Source: VXPQ01 sp965223485 (GTDB lineage Bacteria > Bacteroidota > Rhodothermia > Rhodothermales > VXPQ01). Taken from it: 64,000 nucleotides of DNA. Positions 17,371 to 26,375 of this stretch are shown here, in pieces. Below the pieces are notes generated by a model, which searched no databases, had not been told where the DNA came from, and saw nothing but the letters and a program-made list of their open reading frames with translations. The stretch spans positions 2,914,001 to 2,978,000 of the forward strand of contig OZ244993.1 in the NCBI GenBank assembly GCA_965223485.1, written 5' to 3'. How positions within the stretch are numbered: the first letter of the stretch is position 1; every line of letters begins with the position of its first letter. Made by a program: the position numbers and the translations under genes.

Positions 17371-18513
17371 TCATGCCGTCGCCTTCTCTGTGGTGCGTAC
17401 CGGCACGCGCCGGCGCTCTTCCACTTCCTTCAAAAACAGATCGAACAAATAATGACTGTCGTGCGGCCCCGGCGATGCCTCAGGGTGATACTGCACTGAA
17501 AACGCTGCATGATTCGTGAAACGCAGCCCCTCCACCGTCTGGTCGTTCAGATTCCGGTGCGTAATATTGGCTTTCTTCTTCGGAATGGAATCTTCCCGGA
17601 CAGCAAATCCGTGATTTTGCGTTGTAACTTCCACATGGCCGGTCTCGAGATTCTGTACCGGCTGATTGGCCCCCCGGTGCCCAACAAACATCTTGTAGAC
17701 CTCGCACCCGGAGGCAAGCGCCATAAGCTGATGGCCCAGGCATATCCCGAACAGGGGAATGTCCGTCCGGAACGCTTCCCGGACCGTGGCTATCGCATCG
17801 GGCATAGCGCGCGGATCCCCCGGACCGTTCGAAAAAAAGAGGCCGTCCGGCTCCCAGGTAAGCACTTGTTCGAGCGATGTGGAGGCGGGAAAAAGACGGA
17901 CTGCACAGCCATGCGCCTCGAACGACCGAAGAATATTGCGCTTCACACCATAGTCGAATACTGCGATACGCGGACCGTCTCCTCCACACCAATCAGCGGC
18001 AGCATCCACTGTGACCCGTGAAGCCAGTTCAAGACCATCCATGGAAGGCCAGTTTCGCGCTTTCTCGATCAACCGCTCGTCGTCAAGGTCCACAGAGGAC
18101 ACCACGGCATTCATGACCCCCTGCGTCCGGATATGACGAACGAGACGACGCGTATCGACGCCGCTGATGCCCACCAGGTGATGCCGCTTCATAAAACGAT
18201 CCAGCGACTCGTCCGCCTGCGGGTTGGAATACCTCTCGGCGAATTGGCGCACTACGAACCCTGCCACCATCGGCATGTCCGCCTCCATGTCGATATCCAT
18301 GGCTCCGTAGTTCCCAATGTGCGGGTAGGTCATCATCATGATCTGCCCATGATAGGACGGATCCGTCATGATTTCCTGATACCCCGTCATGCTCGTATTA
18401 AAGCAGAGCTCGCCGCCCGTTTCGCCCTGGTGACCAATGGCGTATCCGTTCACAACAATCCCGTCTGCCAAAGCCAACTTGCACGGAGAACCATTCATCG
18501 GCGCTTGTTTCAT
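17371..18513 (-). CDS. carA: Carbamoyl-phosphate synthase small (glutaminase) subunit
   Basis: 380 residues from ATG 18513 (MKQAPMNGSPCKLALADG). The N-terminal CarA-specific domain has FNTSMTGYQEIMTDPSY. The C-terminal class I glutamine amidotransferase domain has the nucleophile Cys near residue 259 in FGICLGHQLM and the His/Glu pair in QYHPEASPGPHDS. It releases ammonia from glutamine and channels it to CarB. The gene precedes carB in one transcription unit. The products feed both pyrimidine synthesis and the arg operon at 50-58 kb. Confidence 0.95.
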   Translation of the reverse strand: MKQAPMNGSPCKLALADGIVVNGYAIGHQGETGGELCFNTSMTGYQEIMTDPSYHGQIMMMTYPHIGNYGAMDIDMEADMPMVAGFVVRQFAERYSNPQADESLDRFMKRHHLVGISGVDTRRLVRHIRTQGVMNAVVSSVDLDDERLIEKARNWPSMDGLELASRVTVDAAADWCGGDGPRIAVFDYGVKRNILRSFEAHGCAVRLFPASTSLEQVLTWEPDGLFFSNGPGDPRAMPDAIATVREAFRTDIPLFGICLGHQLMALASGCEVYKMFVGHRGANQPVQNLETGHVEVTTQNHGFAVREDSIPKKKANITHRNLNDQTVEGLRFTNHAAFSVQYHPEASPGPHDSHYLFDLFLKEVEERRRVPVRTTEKATA

Positions 18514-18712
18514 AGGTACGTTAAACAACGATCAAAAGGGCATCCTCTAAAATTAGGCATCCTTGCGCCCGGTCTCAACACCTTCACGCGTATTTTGAAG
18601 ACAAAGATGTATTATAGCATTATTGGTGATACAGAGCCGTTGAGCAGTTTCTACTGTGAACCCTTGCGCGCAAGGCGGGTTGAAACAGAAATCCTGTACC
18701 GGCAGCCCGTCG

Positions 18713-19390
18713 ATGCCGCGTTCCGACCCGTACCATATCGCGAACCACCGCACCCGTTTTCTGGGGTGCCTTGCAACGACGCTCGTCGTGCTCACCATCG
18801 CTGTTCGCTTTTGGCCCGTACAGGAGACTTCGCCTGACCTGCGGCCAGCCTATCGTACAGGCGAAAGGGAACGCATCGACATCGAGGAAATCCGGCCTAC
18901 GCAACATGCTGCGTCTGCGCCCGCCCCTCCCTCACCGATGGTGCCGATTCTGGTTCCGGACGACGTAGAACTTGCCGAAGATGAGCTTGATCTTACCGGC
19001 AGCTCACTTCCTCTCGACGTATCCGAGGCGCCCGCAACCGATCCCGGAGAACAGATTCAGTCTCCCGCCGGCATCACGGCAGGGCCGCGCCTCGTACGGT
19101 TTGTAGAACCCAAGTATACGGAGGAGGCCAGGCGGAGGAAAGTGCGCGCAAAACTGGGGGTGCGAGTTCTCGTGAACGTCAGGGGACAAGTTGAGGAAGC
19201 AACTATAACCGAACGATTTCTGCTCGACGAGGACGGACTGGTCAAAGAGGCGGTCGATGTGCTCGGGCACGGCCTTGAGGAAGCCGCTCTTTCCGTCGCA
19301 GCTCAGTGGATGTTCCGGCCGGCGCGCAAGGACGGCAAGGCGATCGCAAGCCACACTACGATAACGTTTACGTTCGGCGTCGACAGTTGA
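18713..19390 (+). CDS. TonB-family energy-transducing protein
   Basis: 225 residues from ATG 18713; GTG 18656 is an upstream alternative. It has a short basic N-terminus and one membrane span (FLGCLATTLVVLTIAVRFW). A Pro-rich periplasmic linker follows (APAPPSPMVPILVPDD). The C-terminal TonB domain (~residues 130-225) has PKYTEEARRRKVRAKLGVRVLV, the variant of the conserved P.YP..A...G..G.V, and ends in WMFRPARKDGK. It would carry proton-motive-force energy from ExbB/ExbD to outer-membrane receptors. It is divergent from carA, and no exb genes are visible. It could be specialised for one receptor. Confidence 0.85.
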   Translation: MPRSDPYHIANHRTRFLGCLATTLVVLTIAVRFWPVQETSPDLRPAYRTGERERIDIEEIRPTQHAASAPAPPSPMVPILVPDDVELAEDELDLTGSSLPLDVSEAPATDPGEQIQSPAGITAGPRLVRFVEPKYTEEARRRKVRAKLGVRVLVNVRGQVEEATITERFLLDEDGLVKEAVDVLGHGLEEAALSVAAQWMFRPARKDGKAIASHTTITFTFGVDS

Positions 19391-19440
19391 CGGCGCAAGA
19401 ACAAGCCTCGTTTATACCTCGAGAATACGGCGATCGCCTC

Positions 19441-19632
19441 CTAAATATCCTCGTAGTTGGCGTCTTGCACATTCTCATGCGTGCGAGAGGTTTCCTGTGG
19501 CTGGGGACCAGTCCATTTCCCTTCTTCCTGGTGCTGCGGCGCCGCAATGCGCACAATCACCCGCAGGAGTGCTCTGCACATCCTGAAGATCATGTACACC
19601 AGTACGCAAAAGGCGAAGATTTTCAGGAGCAT
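19441..19632 (-). CDS. DUF4834-like small membrane protein
   Basis: 63 residues from ATG 19632 (MLLKIFAFCVLVYMIFRMCR). One N-terminal membrane helix is followed by a basic stretch, then a short polar tail ending NVQDANYEDI. The pattern of TM helix plus an acidic 'DADYE(D/E)' end matches the small Bacteroidetes family DUF4834 as I recall it. Function is unknown. It starts 2 bases after the folK stop and is almost certainly co-translated with it. Confidence 0.7.
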   Translation of the reverse strand: MLLKIFAFCVLVYMIFRMCRALLRVIVRIAAPQHQEEGKWTGPQPQETSRTHENVQDANYEDI

Positions 19633-19634
19633 GG

Positions 19635-20216
19635 TCAAGACGTTACGTTTAGAACCTCGAACGGTGTCCGTGTAAGTTGCCCCTTGTCCGGACAGTTCGC
19701 AAGCAACTGCCCAACCCGAGCGTCGAATGGTGCAGGCACATACAGATCGGGAGCCACATCGCACAAGGGGCGCAGTACGAACCGCCGAACAGCAAGCCTG
19801 GGATGAGGTACGGAAAGACCGTTCCCGGACAAGCGCAGCCTGTCGAATACGAGCAAGTCTATATCAAGCGTCCGGGCAGCCCACACAGATGGCCTGAGGG
19901 AGACATCGGCCGTACCAGGAGTCTCCCGGATCGTATCCGGACGCCGCCGACCTCTTGCCCGCTCAATGCGAAGCGCAAGCGCAAGCAACGCCCGGGCATC
20001 CATGCGGGTCCGAACAGCCACCACGAGATTCAGATAGGGAGGCTGCCGCGCGCTTCCGGGCAATACATGCGCCTCGGATTCGTATACCGGAGACACATCC
20101 GCCACCTGCACGTCCTGCGCGCTTTGCAATCGCTCCACTGCAAAGCGGATATGATCGAACCGTTCACCGAGGTTCGAGCCAAGAGCAAGAAACGCCCGAT
20201 GTTCCTTCAACGCCAA
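19635..20216 (-). CDS. folK: 2-amino-4-hydroxy-6-hydroxymethyldihydropteridine pyrophosphokinase
   Basis: 193 residues. HPPK transfers pyrophosphate from ATP to 6-hydroxymethyl-dihydropterin in folate synthesis. The N-terminus has LALGSNLGER, and the metal/pterin motif RTLDIDLLVFD and the signature PHPRLAVRRFVLRPL are present. A ~20-residue insertion (PDTIRETPGTADVSLRPSVW) separates the ERARGRRR region from RTLDIDLL and is unusual. It lies 4 bases after the DUF1080 gene and just before DUF4834. folD, also in folate metabolism, is elsewhere in the window. Confidence 0.93.
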   Translation of the reverse strand: MALKEHRAFLALGSNLGERFDHIRFAVERLQSAQDVQVADVSPVYESEAHVLPGSARQPPYLNLVVAVRTRMDARALLALALRIERARGRRRPDTIRETPGTADVSLRPSVWAARTLDIDLLVFDRLRLSGNGLSVPHPRLAVRRFVLRPLCDVAPDLYVPAPFDARVGQLLANCPDKGQLTRTPFEVLNVTS

Positions 20217-20220
20217 CGAC

Positions 20221-21003
20221 TCAGAAGTCCGTGTCAGGGTCGTCGAGGCTCATCTCCTGCATCCAGATATTCCGGTACCGCACATCGTGTCCTTCTGCCT
20301 GGAGTTTCACACCGCCTGGCCCTTCAGTGATGCGCTTGCCGCCATCATTTCCCCCGTCGATCGCGGAGCAAGGACCGCCCCATACCTGGTTGATGGGTAC
20401 ATTCTCATGTACCTTCTCGCCATTGAAATACATGGTGACCATCGCCGTCTCGCTACGATCGCCGTTCTCGTCGAAGCGAGCGCCGCGATACTGGATATCG
20501 TACGCATTCCATTTCTGCAGACCGTTGAACAACTCGTACGGAGCTTCCTTCTCATTGATCACAGCAGCCATACCATGCAGCCCATCCTCTCCCTCAACAA
20601 CCTGGATTTCATACCGGTTGTCGAGATAAACACCACTGTTGCCCCGGTTACGCGGAATCAGAAATTCGACATGCAGCCGGAAATCACGATGCTTCATCTT
20701 CGTGACGATGTCGGCCTGTCCATAGGTGCTTGAGTAAGGCTCCTTGCTGGACATAGCCATGCCCTCGCCCCCGTCAAAATGATTCGGAACGACATTCCAT
20801 TTGATGGGCATCGACGAGGTAAAACAAGGTCCTTCCCAGTATTCCCAGTTTTCGTCGAGCGATGCACGCGTCCCGTCGAAAAGGAGATCGGCGCCGTCGG
20901 GGGCTTCCGCGCCCACGCCGGTTTGCGCCGAGGCACTCGTAGCTGTGGCGAACGCAAAAATAATAGCGGCGAGCGTCGGCAGCAAAAAGTTTGAACGACT
21001 CAT
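20221..21003 (-). CDS. Secreted DUF1080 (3-keto-disaccharide hydrolase-like) protein
   Basis: 260 residues from ATG 21003. A signal peptide is clear (MSRSNFLLPTLAAIIFAFAT to ASAQ). The rest is a concanavalin-like fold of family PF06439/DUF1080: DGADLLFDGTR near the start, WNVVPNHF, then FRLHVEFLIPRNRGNSGVYLDNRYEIQV, WNAYDIQYRGARF and VRYRNIWMQEM at the end. Members bind or cleave sugars, with 3-keto-glycoside hydrolysis shown for some. The substrate here is unknown. It lies upstream of folK with a 4-base spacing but is probably functionally unrelated. Confidence 0.88.
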   Translation of the reverse strand: MSRSNFLLPTLAAIIFAFATATSASAQTGVGAEAPDGADLLFDGTRASLDENWEYWEGPCFTSSMPIKWNVVPNHFDGGEGMAMSSKEPYSSTYGQADIVTKMKHRDFRLHVEFLIPRNRGNSGVYLDNRYEIQVVEGEDGLHGMAAVINEKEAPYELFNGLQKWNAYDIQYRGARFDENGDRSETAMVTMYFNGEKVHENVPINQVWGGPCSAIDGGNDGGKRITEGPGGVKLQAEGHDVRYRNIWMQEMSLDDPDTDF

Positions 21004-21164
21004 GTTCGGATACGGTTGATGAATGGAGCGTGGGGTAAACACAGATACATGGTACCTTTACGCAACGATACCATGCGCAAAGAACCCCTAAGGATACGAT
21101 AAAAATTCATGAAATTCCGGGACAGCAGCAAATATATGCCGTCAATCCGGCAACCATTTTCTTG

Positions 21165-21251
21165 CGGAGGGGGAGGGATTCGAACCCTCGGTGCCCCTAA
21201 GGGCACAACGGTTTTCGAGACCGCCCCGTTCGACCACTCCGGCACCCCTCC
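21165..21251 (-). tRNA. tRNA-Ser (CGA)
   Basis: An 87-nt class II tRNA. The acceptor stem GGAGGGG pairs with CCCCTCC, and the discriminator is G. The D arm is GCCGGAGTGGTCGAACGGGGC, the anticodon loop is CTCGAAA (anticodon CGA, serine), and a long variable arm (GTGCCCTTAGGGGCAC) is typical of tRNA-Ser. The T arm is GAGGGTTCGAATCCCTC. CCA is not encoded. It stands alone between the DUF1080 gene and the sigma-factor operon. Confidence 0.95.
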
Positions 21252-21397
21252 GTTACCCGATACATGGCCGGGAGATGACCCGGCAACCTTGATTTCAGGC
21301 GGAGCAATCAACAAGGCATGGGGACATCTGTTCCTTGCAGGGGCGACGTAGGAAATGCGATACGGTTCACGGATGCTCTCGCCTCACCCCGGGCGAC

Positions 21398-21973
21398 TTA
21401 CCGCGATCCCGGATTCCCTGGAGATCGTTCATACCGATCGGAACGTCCTCCGGAGCGCTCCGAATACGCCCCCTTGCGTCCATAACTCATCGATGAAGAA
21501 TCCTTGCGTCCATAACTCATCGAAGATGAATCCTTGAGCCCATGATTGAACGAAGATGAATCCCTGCGTCCACGATTCATCGAAGAAGAATCCCTGCGTC
21601 CGCGGGATCTCTTGTATTTCCATGCCCGCTCCATGCGCTCATTCAGCGCATTGACCTGCTCCTCCGTAAGGAGACTATCCAGCGAAGCACGAAACGATTC
21701 CATGATCTCCTGCACCGTCTCCCGGCTCTCTGCATGATGCACATTCAATTCCTCAGCCGTCCCGTCCAGCACGTCTCGAATGGCCTTGCGCTGTGCATCG
21801 TCCGTCGGCTCGATCATATTTTCCATAAAACGCACAAATCCTGCCCGGGAACGCAAAGAGGTGATACGTTCGATACGATCTTCCACCATCAGCGTATGGA
21901 CAAATACGCCGAGCAACATGCCGATAAGCAGCATACCCAGCAGCAATAGGATCGATTTCGTGCGAGCGGTCAT
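21398..21973 (-). CDS. Membrane-anchored periplasmic Spy/CpxP-like protein with C-terminal repeats
   Basis: 191 residues. An N-terminal anchor (ILLLLGMLLIGMLLGVFVHTL) is followed by a helical periplasmic part (residues 40-120) that resembles the heavy-metal-sensor/CpxP group: FMENMIEPTDDAQRKAIRDV ... LTEEQVNALNERME. The C-terminal 70 residues are low-complexity and basic, with four 10-residue repeats of the type G(R/L)(R/K)DSSSMN(R/Y). It is the third gene after the ECF sigma factor and anti-sigma genes, so it is probably part of the same envelope-stress unit. The ligand is unknown. Confidence 0.65.
   Translation of the reverse strand: MTARTKSILLLLGMLLIGMLLGVFVHTLMVEDRIERITSLRSRAGFVRFMENMIEPTDDAQRKAIRDVLDGTAEELNVHHAESRETVQEIMESFRASLDSLLTEEQVNALNERMERAWKYKRSRGRRDSSSMNRGRRDSSSFNHGLKDSSSMSYGRKDSSSMSYGRKGAYSERSGGRSDRYERSPGNPGSR
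21482..21601 (-). repeat. 30-bp minisatellite, four full units plus a partial fifth
   Basis: In-frame 30-base units encode GRRDSSSMNR, GRRDSSSFNH, GLKDSSSMSY and GRKDSSSMSY, followed by a decayed GRKGAYSER. The units are near-identical, so copy number could change without breaking the frame. Confidence 0.9.
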
Positions 21974-22009
21974 GGCTTTCCGGTGAGGTCCGGAATCAGG
22001 AGTGGTTAG

Positions 22010-22429
22010 TTACATGATCGAATAGGACAGTGCATCCATCAGCGAAGCGGACGGTAGTCCGAACACTGCTTCCACAAAAGACGAGGCAGCGCCCAGCGAT
22101 TGGTATGTAATCGCATTGTATACACCGAACGCAACCGCCGCAACGAGACTCGCTGTCGCTGTTCGTAGAAATACCCATTGCAACCCGTTGTAGAACGACT
22201 CAGCCGGCGCCTGTCCAACGCCTTGCAAACGCCGCATCACCCGTTCGCTGAAATACGGCCCAAAGGATTCTGCCCGGGTCGTCCGAAGCGTGCCGTGCAA
22301 CGCACGAAGCGTATCAAGGGCTTTCCGCAGGGAAGCCTCCTCTGCAAGGCCCTCTTCGATATTGCGACGATCCGCAGCGGACAAATCGCCTTCGATGTAT
22401 CGCAACAATTTTTCGTTATCCGTTAGCAT
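22010..22429 (-). CDS. Putative anti-sigma factor
   Basis: 139 residues. The N-terminal ~65 residues are an acidic helical region (LTDNEKLLRYIEGDLSAADRR ... RKALDTLRALHGTLR) typical of cytosolic anti-sigma domains, but without the Cys/His of the zinc-binding ZAS motif. One membrane span follows (~residues 85-110, FLRTATASLVAAVAFGVYNA) with a short C-terminal part. It lies 17 bases after the ECF sigma gene. The function is inferred from position and topology. Confidence 0.7.
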   Translation of the reverse strand: MLTDNEKLLRYIEGDLSAADRRNIEEGLAEEASLRKALDTLRALHGTLRTTRAESFGPYFSERVMRRLQGVGQAPAESFYNGLQWVFLRTATASLVAAVAFGVYNAITYQSLGAASSFVEAVFGLPSASLMDALSYSIM

Positions 22430-22446
22430 CTGCGCACCTCATATGT

Positions 22447-23085
22447 TTACAGATCTTCCGGAAGAAGTGGGCCGAGCAACCCCTTGAGCCGCTCCAGTGC
22501 CCGCGATAACCGGGACATGACCGTGCCTTCCGGGACATTCAGCATTACAGCCGTTTCCCGGGTCGAATACCCCTCGAGCATGCGCAGCACGACGACAGCG
22601 CGCTGCTCAGGATTGATTTGCCCCAGAGCAACATGCACAAGTCGCTCACGCTCCCGTGCATCGATTGCATCTCCTCCTTTCACAACCGGTTCCATAGACT
22701 CTGGCGCTTCCTGATCGTACCGCATAAACCGTTGTCTCCACTGCTTGCGACGTTGCAAGGCCTTGAGCGTCTGGTTAATCGCAATCCGCACAATGTATGT
22801 ACCGAGCACAGCATCTCCCCGATATTTGTGGAGATAGGTATGGAGGCGAATAAACGTCTCCTGACCCACATCATCCGCCTCAGGGCACCTTCCCATCATG
22901 CCGATCACCGTTGCGGCCACTTGTCCCTCATATCGGTGTACGATCTGCTCGAATGCAAGCGTGTCTCCGGCACGAGCACGCTCCACCAATTCCCCGTCCG
23001 TAGGCCCCGCCGCATGCGGCATAACATATTCGTGCGGTTCGTCCTGAACAGTCCTTCTTGTGGTGCTCACGCGCAGCCGACGCAT
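22447..23085 (-). CDS. ECF-type RNA polymerase sigma factor
   Basis: 212 residues from ATG 23085; ATG 23022 (MPHAAGPTDGELVERARAGD) is an equally plausible start giving 191. Sigma region 2 has AFEQIVHRYEGQVAATVIGM, then DDVGQETFIRLHTYLHKYRG. Region 4 has INPEQRAVVVLRMLEGYSTRE and the helix-turn-helix end NVPEGTVMSRLSRALERLK. It belongs to the SigE-like ECF group. It leads the operon sigma, anti-sigma, CpxP-like protein, a usual cell-envelope stress arrangement with likely autoregulation. Confidence 0.92.
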   Translation of the reverse strand: MRRLRVSTTRRTVQDEPHEYVMPHAAGPTDGELVERARAGDTLAFEQIVHRYEGQVAATVIGMMGRCPEADDVGQETFIRLHTYLHKYRGDAVLGTYIVRIAINQTLKALQRRKQWRQRFMRYDQEAPESMEPVVKGGDAIDARERERLVHVALGQINPEQRAVVVLRMLEGYSTRETAVMLNVPEGTVMSRLSRALERLKGLLGPLLPEDL

Positions 23086-23210
23086 AAACGGTATGCGATT
23101 GTTTGATCCCTACAGGAAAGCATTCATTCCATCCGGCACAGATTTTTCGACACCTATGAAAATGTATGGGCCAGCGCCGTGCAAGACCCTGTGCAAAGAC
23201 GAAAGTACCG

Positions 23211-26200
23211 TCAGGATGCTGAATCTTCCAGGAAGGCGCGGACCACCTCGCCGGTCGAGGCCAGTGCCTCGTCCAGCTTCTCCGGACGACGCCCCCCTGC
23301 CGTGGCCAATCCGGGACGCCCTCCTCCGCCTCCGCCCACAATCCGGGCAAGCCGCCCTACCAGATCGCCTGCCTTCAATACACTCGACCGGATGAGATCG
23401 TCGGATACCACAGCCGCAAGGTATACCTTTCCCCCTTCGGAATCCGGAGCACCCAGCACCGCCACAGAAGATTCGCCCATGCGCTCACGCATCGTTTCCG
23501 CCAGGCTGCGCAACATATCCATCGGCACGGATTCCATCCGGCCCGTTATTACACGAATGCCTCCCACCTCATACCCCTTCTCAAGGAAACCCTCCAGTTG
23601 CCCGGCAAGCGCCTGCTCCCGATGCATCTCCACTTCGCGCCGGAGACGTTTGTTCTCTGCGACCAGCCGGGCAACTTCCTCCGAGGCCGGACGCTGTACG
23701 AAACCAAGTTGCTCCCGGATACCCACCAACTCTTTCCGTTCCTGTTCGATTACATCCAGAGCCTCCTCCCCAACCACTGCCTCCAGACGCCGTATCCCTG
23801 CTGCAACCGATCCCTCCGACAACAGGCGAAAAACACCCAATTCGCCGGTGGTGCGGACATGCGTGCCGCCGCACAATTCAACCGACCAGGCCGGATCGAA
23901 CGTAACGACGCGTACACGATCTTCGTATTTTTCCCCGAAAAGCGCTATGGCGCCCCGGGCCTGCGCCTCCGCGATCGGCACATCGAATTCGATACGCGCC
24001 TGTACATCGCGCTGGATTATCTCGTTGATTCTCGCCTGCACGGTCTCCAGCATTTCCGGCGCCACACGCTCGTAATGGCTAAAATCGAAACGTAATCGGT
24101 CGGGAGCCACAAGCGACCCCCTTTGCTGTACATGCTCCCCCAGCGCCTCGCGCAGCGCCGCATGGAGCAAATGCGTTGCAGTGTGGTGTTTTTCGATGCA
24201 ACGTCGACGATCCGCATCCACCGCAGCATGCACCGGTGCAGAGGGATCGTCCGGCAATCGGTCGACGCAGTGCACAATGCGGTGCTGTTGTTTCTTCGTG
24301 TCCAGCACCCGGATCTGCTCCCCCCCCACATCCAATACGCCGGTATCCCCTACCTGTCCGCCGCTTTCTCCGTAAAAAGGCGTGCGGTCGAGTACGATTT
24401 CATACTGTGCGCGGGCTGCCTGATGCCCTCTTTTTTCTTCATCCTTACCGTTCACCTCCGGCGAAACGACTCGCATCGCAGCAATGCGGACATCCGTTGC
24501 CTCCAGGGCAGTGTACCCGACGAACAGCGAATCCCCGGGCACGGCATCCTCCCCTGACGCGAATACCTGCCAAACCTCCTCCGTGTCCGCTGCCATCCTG
24601 AATGAGGCCCCCGCACGAGCACGTTCCTTCTGTATCTCCATGAGTTCCTCATACCGCGCAATATCCTCGTCATGTACAACAAGGCCTTTCTCGCGCGCCA
24701 TGAGTTGCGTCAGGTCCACAGGAAACCCGTACGTGTCATGCAACAGGAAGACGATCTCTCCGGGAACGCGGCCTCCCATTGCCGCAAAGATGAACACCCT
24801 GTAGGCCTCGTACCCCGGTCTCTTTCCGAATGCCTTCCGGAGGATATCCATCATCTTCCGGTCAGAACCCAGTAAACTGAGCACTTTCTGCGCAGCTGAC
24901 TTCGTTTCCCGGACACGACGGTACCCCTCACCGGAATATTCCGCCCTCGCTCTACTGTTTACCTCATGGATAGATATCCCCTCCCTGGCCGCCACTTCCT
25001 GGACCGCATGTTCCGCCTCCTTGATTACATCGGCCAATACCTTCACATGGTTCGCAATGTACTCGAAGAAATCGATGCCCGTCCCGAGCGTCCTCAGGAA
25101 GTGCTCCTCTTCGGCCCGCGTGACGCGCTCTATATGCTCCCGGTGGATGCGTAACTCCGGGAAAGAATCGCCCATTTTTTCGACGAGCGGCGCGATGAGC
25201 CGGTAAACGAACGGCTCCCTCATCCCTAACGCCTGATACCCGAATCGCACGGCCCGGCGCAGAATACGCCGGATCACGTAGGAACGGCCCACATTGCCGG
25301 GAGACACCCCGTCAGCTATGGCGAAAGCGATCGTGCGTACATGGTCGGCTACGACGCGCATCGCTACGCGGGACCGCTCGCGCTCCGCCTCGTCGGCAAT
25401 ATCGATGGCGTCGTAGGATGCAATTTCCTCGCGAGGCGACAACGCCGCCACGCCGGCAAGAAGCGGCGCAAACAGATCCGTGTCGTAATTCGACCGTTTC
25501 CCCTGCAGCACCGCCACCAACCTCTCCAGTCCCAGTCCTGTATCCACATGCCGGGCCGCAAGCGGTTCGAGCGACCCGTTACCCAGCGCATTGTACTGGA
25601 TAAACACAAGGTTCCACAGTTCTATTACCTCCGGGTGATCTGCGTTGACCAGTTGCTTGCCGGGCACGGCCCGACGCGCCTCGTCCGAACGCATATCGAT
25701 ATGGATTTCCGAGCAGGGCCCGCACGGCCCCTCCTCACCCATCATCCAGAAATTGTCTTTCGAGTTTCCATAGAGGATGTGATCCGGATCGATGCCCGTT
25801 TCGGATTTCCACAGGGCAGCCGCCTCCGAATCGGGCGGCAGCCGCAACGCATCGTCGCCCTCGTGCACGGTAGCATACAGCCGGTCCGGAGCCAGCCCGA
25901 ATACGTCCACGAGCAACTCCCAGGCCCATCCGATGGCTTCCTTCTTGAAATAGTCGCCGAACGACCAGTTGCCCAGCATCTCGAAGAACGTATGATGGTA
26001 CGTATCGAGACCCACCTCTTCGAGATCGTTATGCTTTCCGGATACCCGGAGACATTTCTGGGTGTCCACTGCGCGGCAGTAGTCCCGCTCGCCTGTTCCG
26101 AGAAAAACATTCTTGAACTGGTTCATCCCGGCATTCGTGAAGAGCAGTGTGGGATCGCCATGAGGCGCCAGCGAATCGCTCGGCGCCACCTCATGCCCTC

Positions 26201-26261
26201 GATCCCGGAAAAAATCGAGGAAGGCGCTGCGAATGTCGTTGGAGGCAAGCAGGTCGGGCAT
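23211..26261 (-). CDS. alaS: Alanyl-tRNA synthetase with an internal insertion
   Basis: 1016 residues from ATG 26261 (MPDLLASNDIRSAFLDFFRD), about 140 more than usual. The class II core has FTNAGMNQFKNVFLG and GPCGPCSEIH. The editing domain has HTATHLLHAAL (HxxxH) and the zinc-site CGGTHVRTTGELG. The C-terminal DHHA1 domain ends GGGGGGRPGLATAGG. Residues ~398-497 (DFFEYIANHVKVLADVIKEA through AAMGGRVPGEI) lie where AlaRS normally has about 20 residues before the conserved (L)YDTYGFPVDLT, so there is roughly an 80-residue helical insertion. It charges and proofreads tRNA-Ala. It lies 114 bases upstream of nothing co-directional but close to mpg. Confidence 0.95.
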   Translation of the reverse strand: MPDLLASNDIRSAFLDFFRDRGHEVAPSDSLAPHGDPTLLFTNAGMNQFKNVFLGTGERDYCRAVDTQKCLRVSGKHNDLEEVGLDTYHHTFFEMLGNWSFGDYFKKEAIGWAWELLVDVFGLAPDRLYATVHEGDDALRLPPDSEAAALWKSETGIDPDHILYGNSKDNFWMMGEEGPCGPCSEIHIDMRSDEARRAVPGKQLVNADHPEVIELWNLVFIQYNALGNGSLEPLAARHVDTGLGLERLVAVLQGKRSNYDTDLFAPLLAGVAALSPREEIASYDAIDIADEAERERSRVAMRVVADHVRTIAFAIADGVSPGNVGRSYVIRRILRRAVRFGYQALGMREPFVYRLIAPLVEKMGDSFPELRIHREHIERVTRAEEEHFLRTLGTGIDFFEYIANHVKVLADVIKEAEHAVQEVAAREGISIHEVNSRARAEYSGEGYRRVRETKSAAQKVLSLLGSDRKMMDILRKAFGKRPGYEAYRVFIFAAMGGRVPGEIVFLLHDTYGFPVDLTQLMAREKGLVVHDEDIARYEELMEIQKERARAGASFRMAADTEEVWQVFASGEDAVPGDSLFVGYTALEATDVRIAAMRVVSPEVNGKDEEKRGHQAARAQYEIVLDRTPFYGESGGQVGDTGVLDVGGEQIRVLDTKKQQHRIVHCVDRLPDDPSAPVHAAVDADRRRCIEKHHTATHLLHAALREALGEHVQQRGSLVAPDRLRFDFSHYERVAPEMLETVQARINEIIQRDVQARIEFDVPIAEAQARGAIALFGEKYEDRVRVVTFDPAWSVELCGGTHVRTTGELGVFRLLSEGSVAAGIRRLEAVVGEEALDVIEQERKELVGIREQLGFVQRPASEEVARLVAENKRLRREVEMHREQALAGQLEGFLEKGYEVGGIRVITGRMESVPMDMLRSLAETMRERMGESSVAVLGAPDSEGGKVYLAAVVSDDLIRSSVLKAGDLVGRLARIVGGGGGGRPGLATAGGRRPEKLDEALASTGEVVRAFLEDSAS

Positions 26262-26375
26262 GACAGAGCAGGCGAAGAACGCCATGCATTGACAGATCAC
26301 GAATCGCAAATGAACGAAGGGAAGGGCGCAATGTGCCCAAACCCGCGGATGAGGATGCCGGGATCCTCCTTACCC

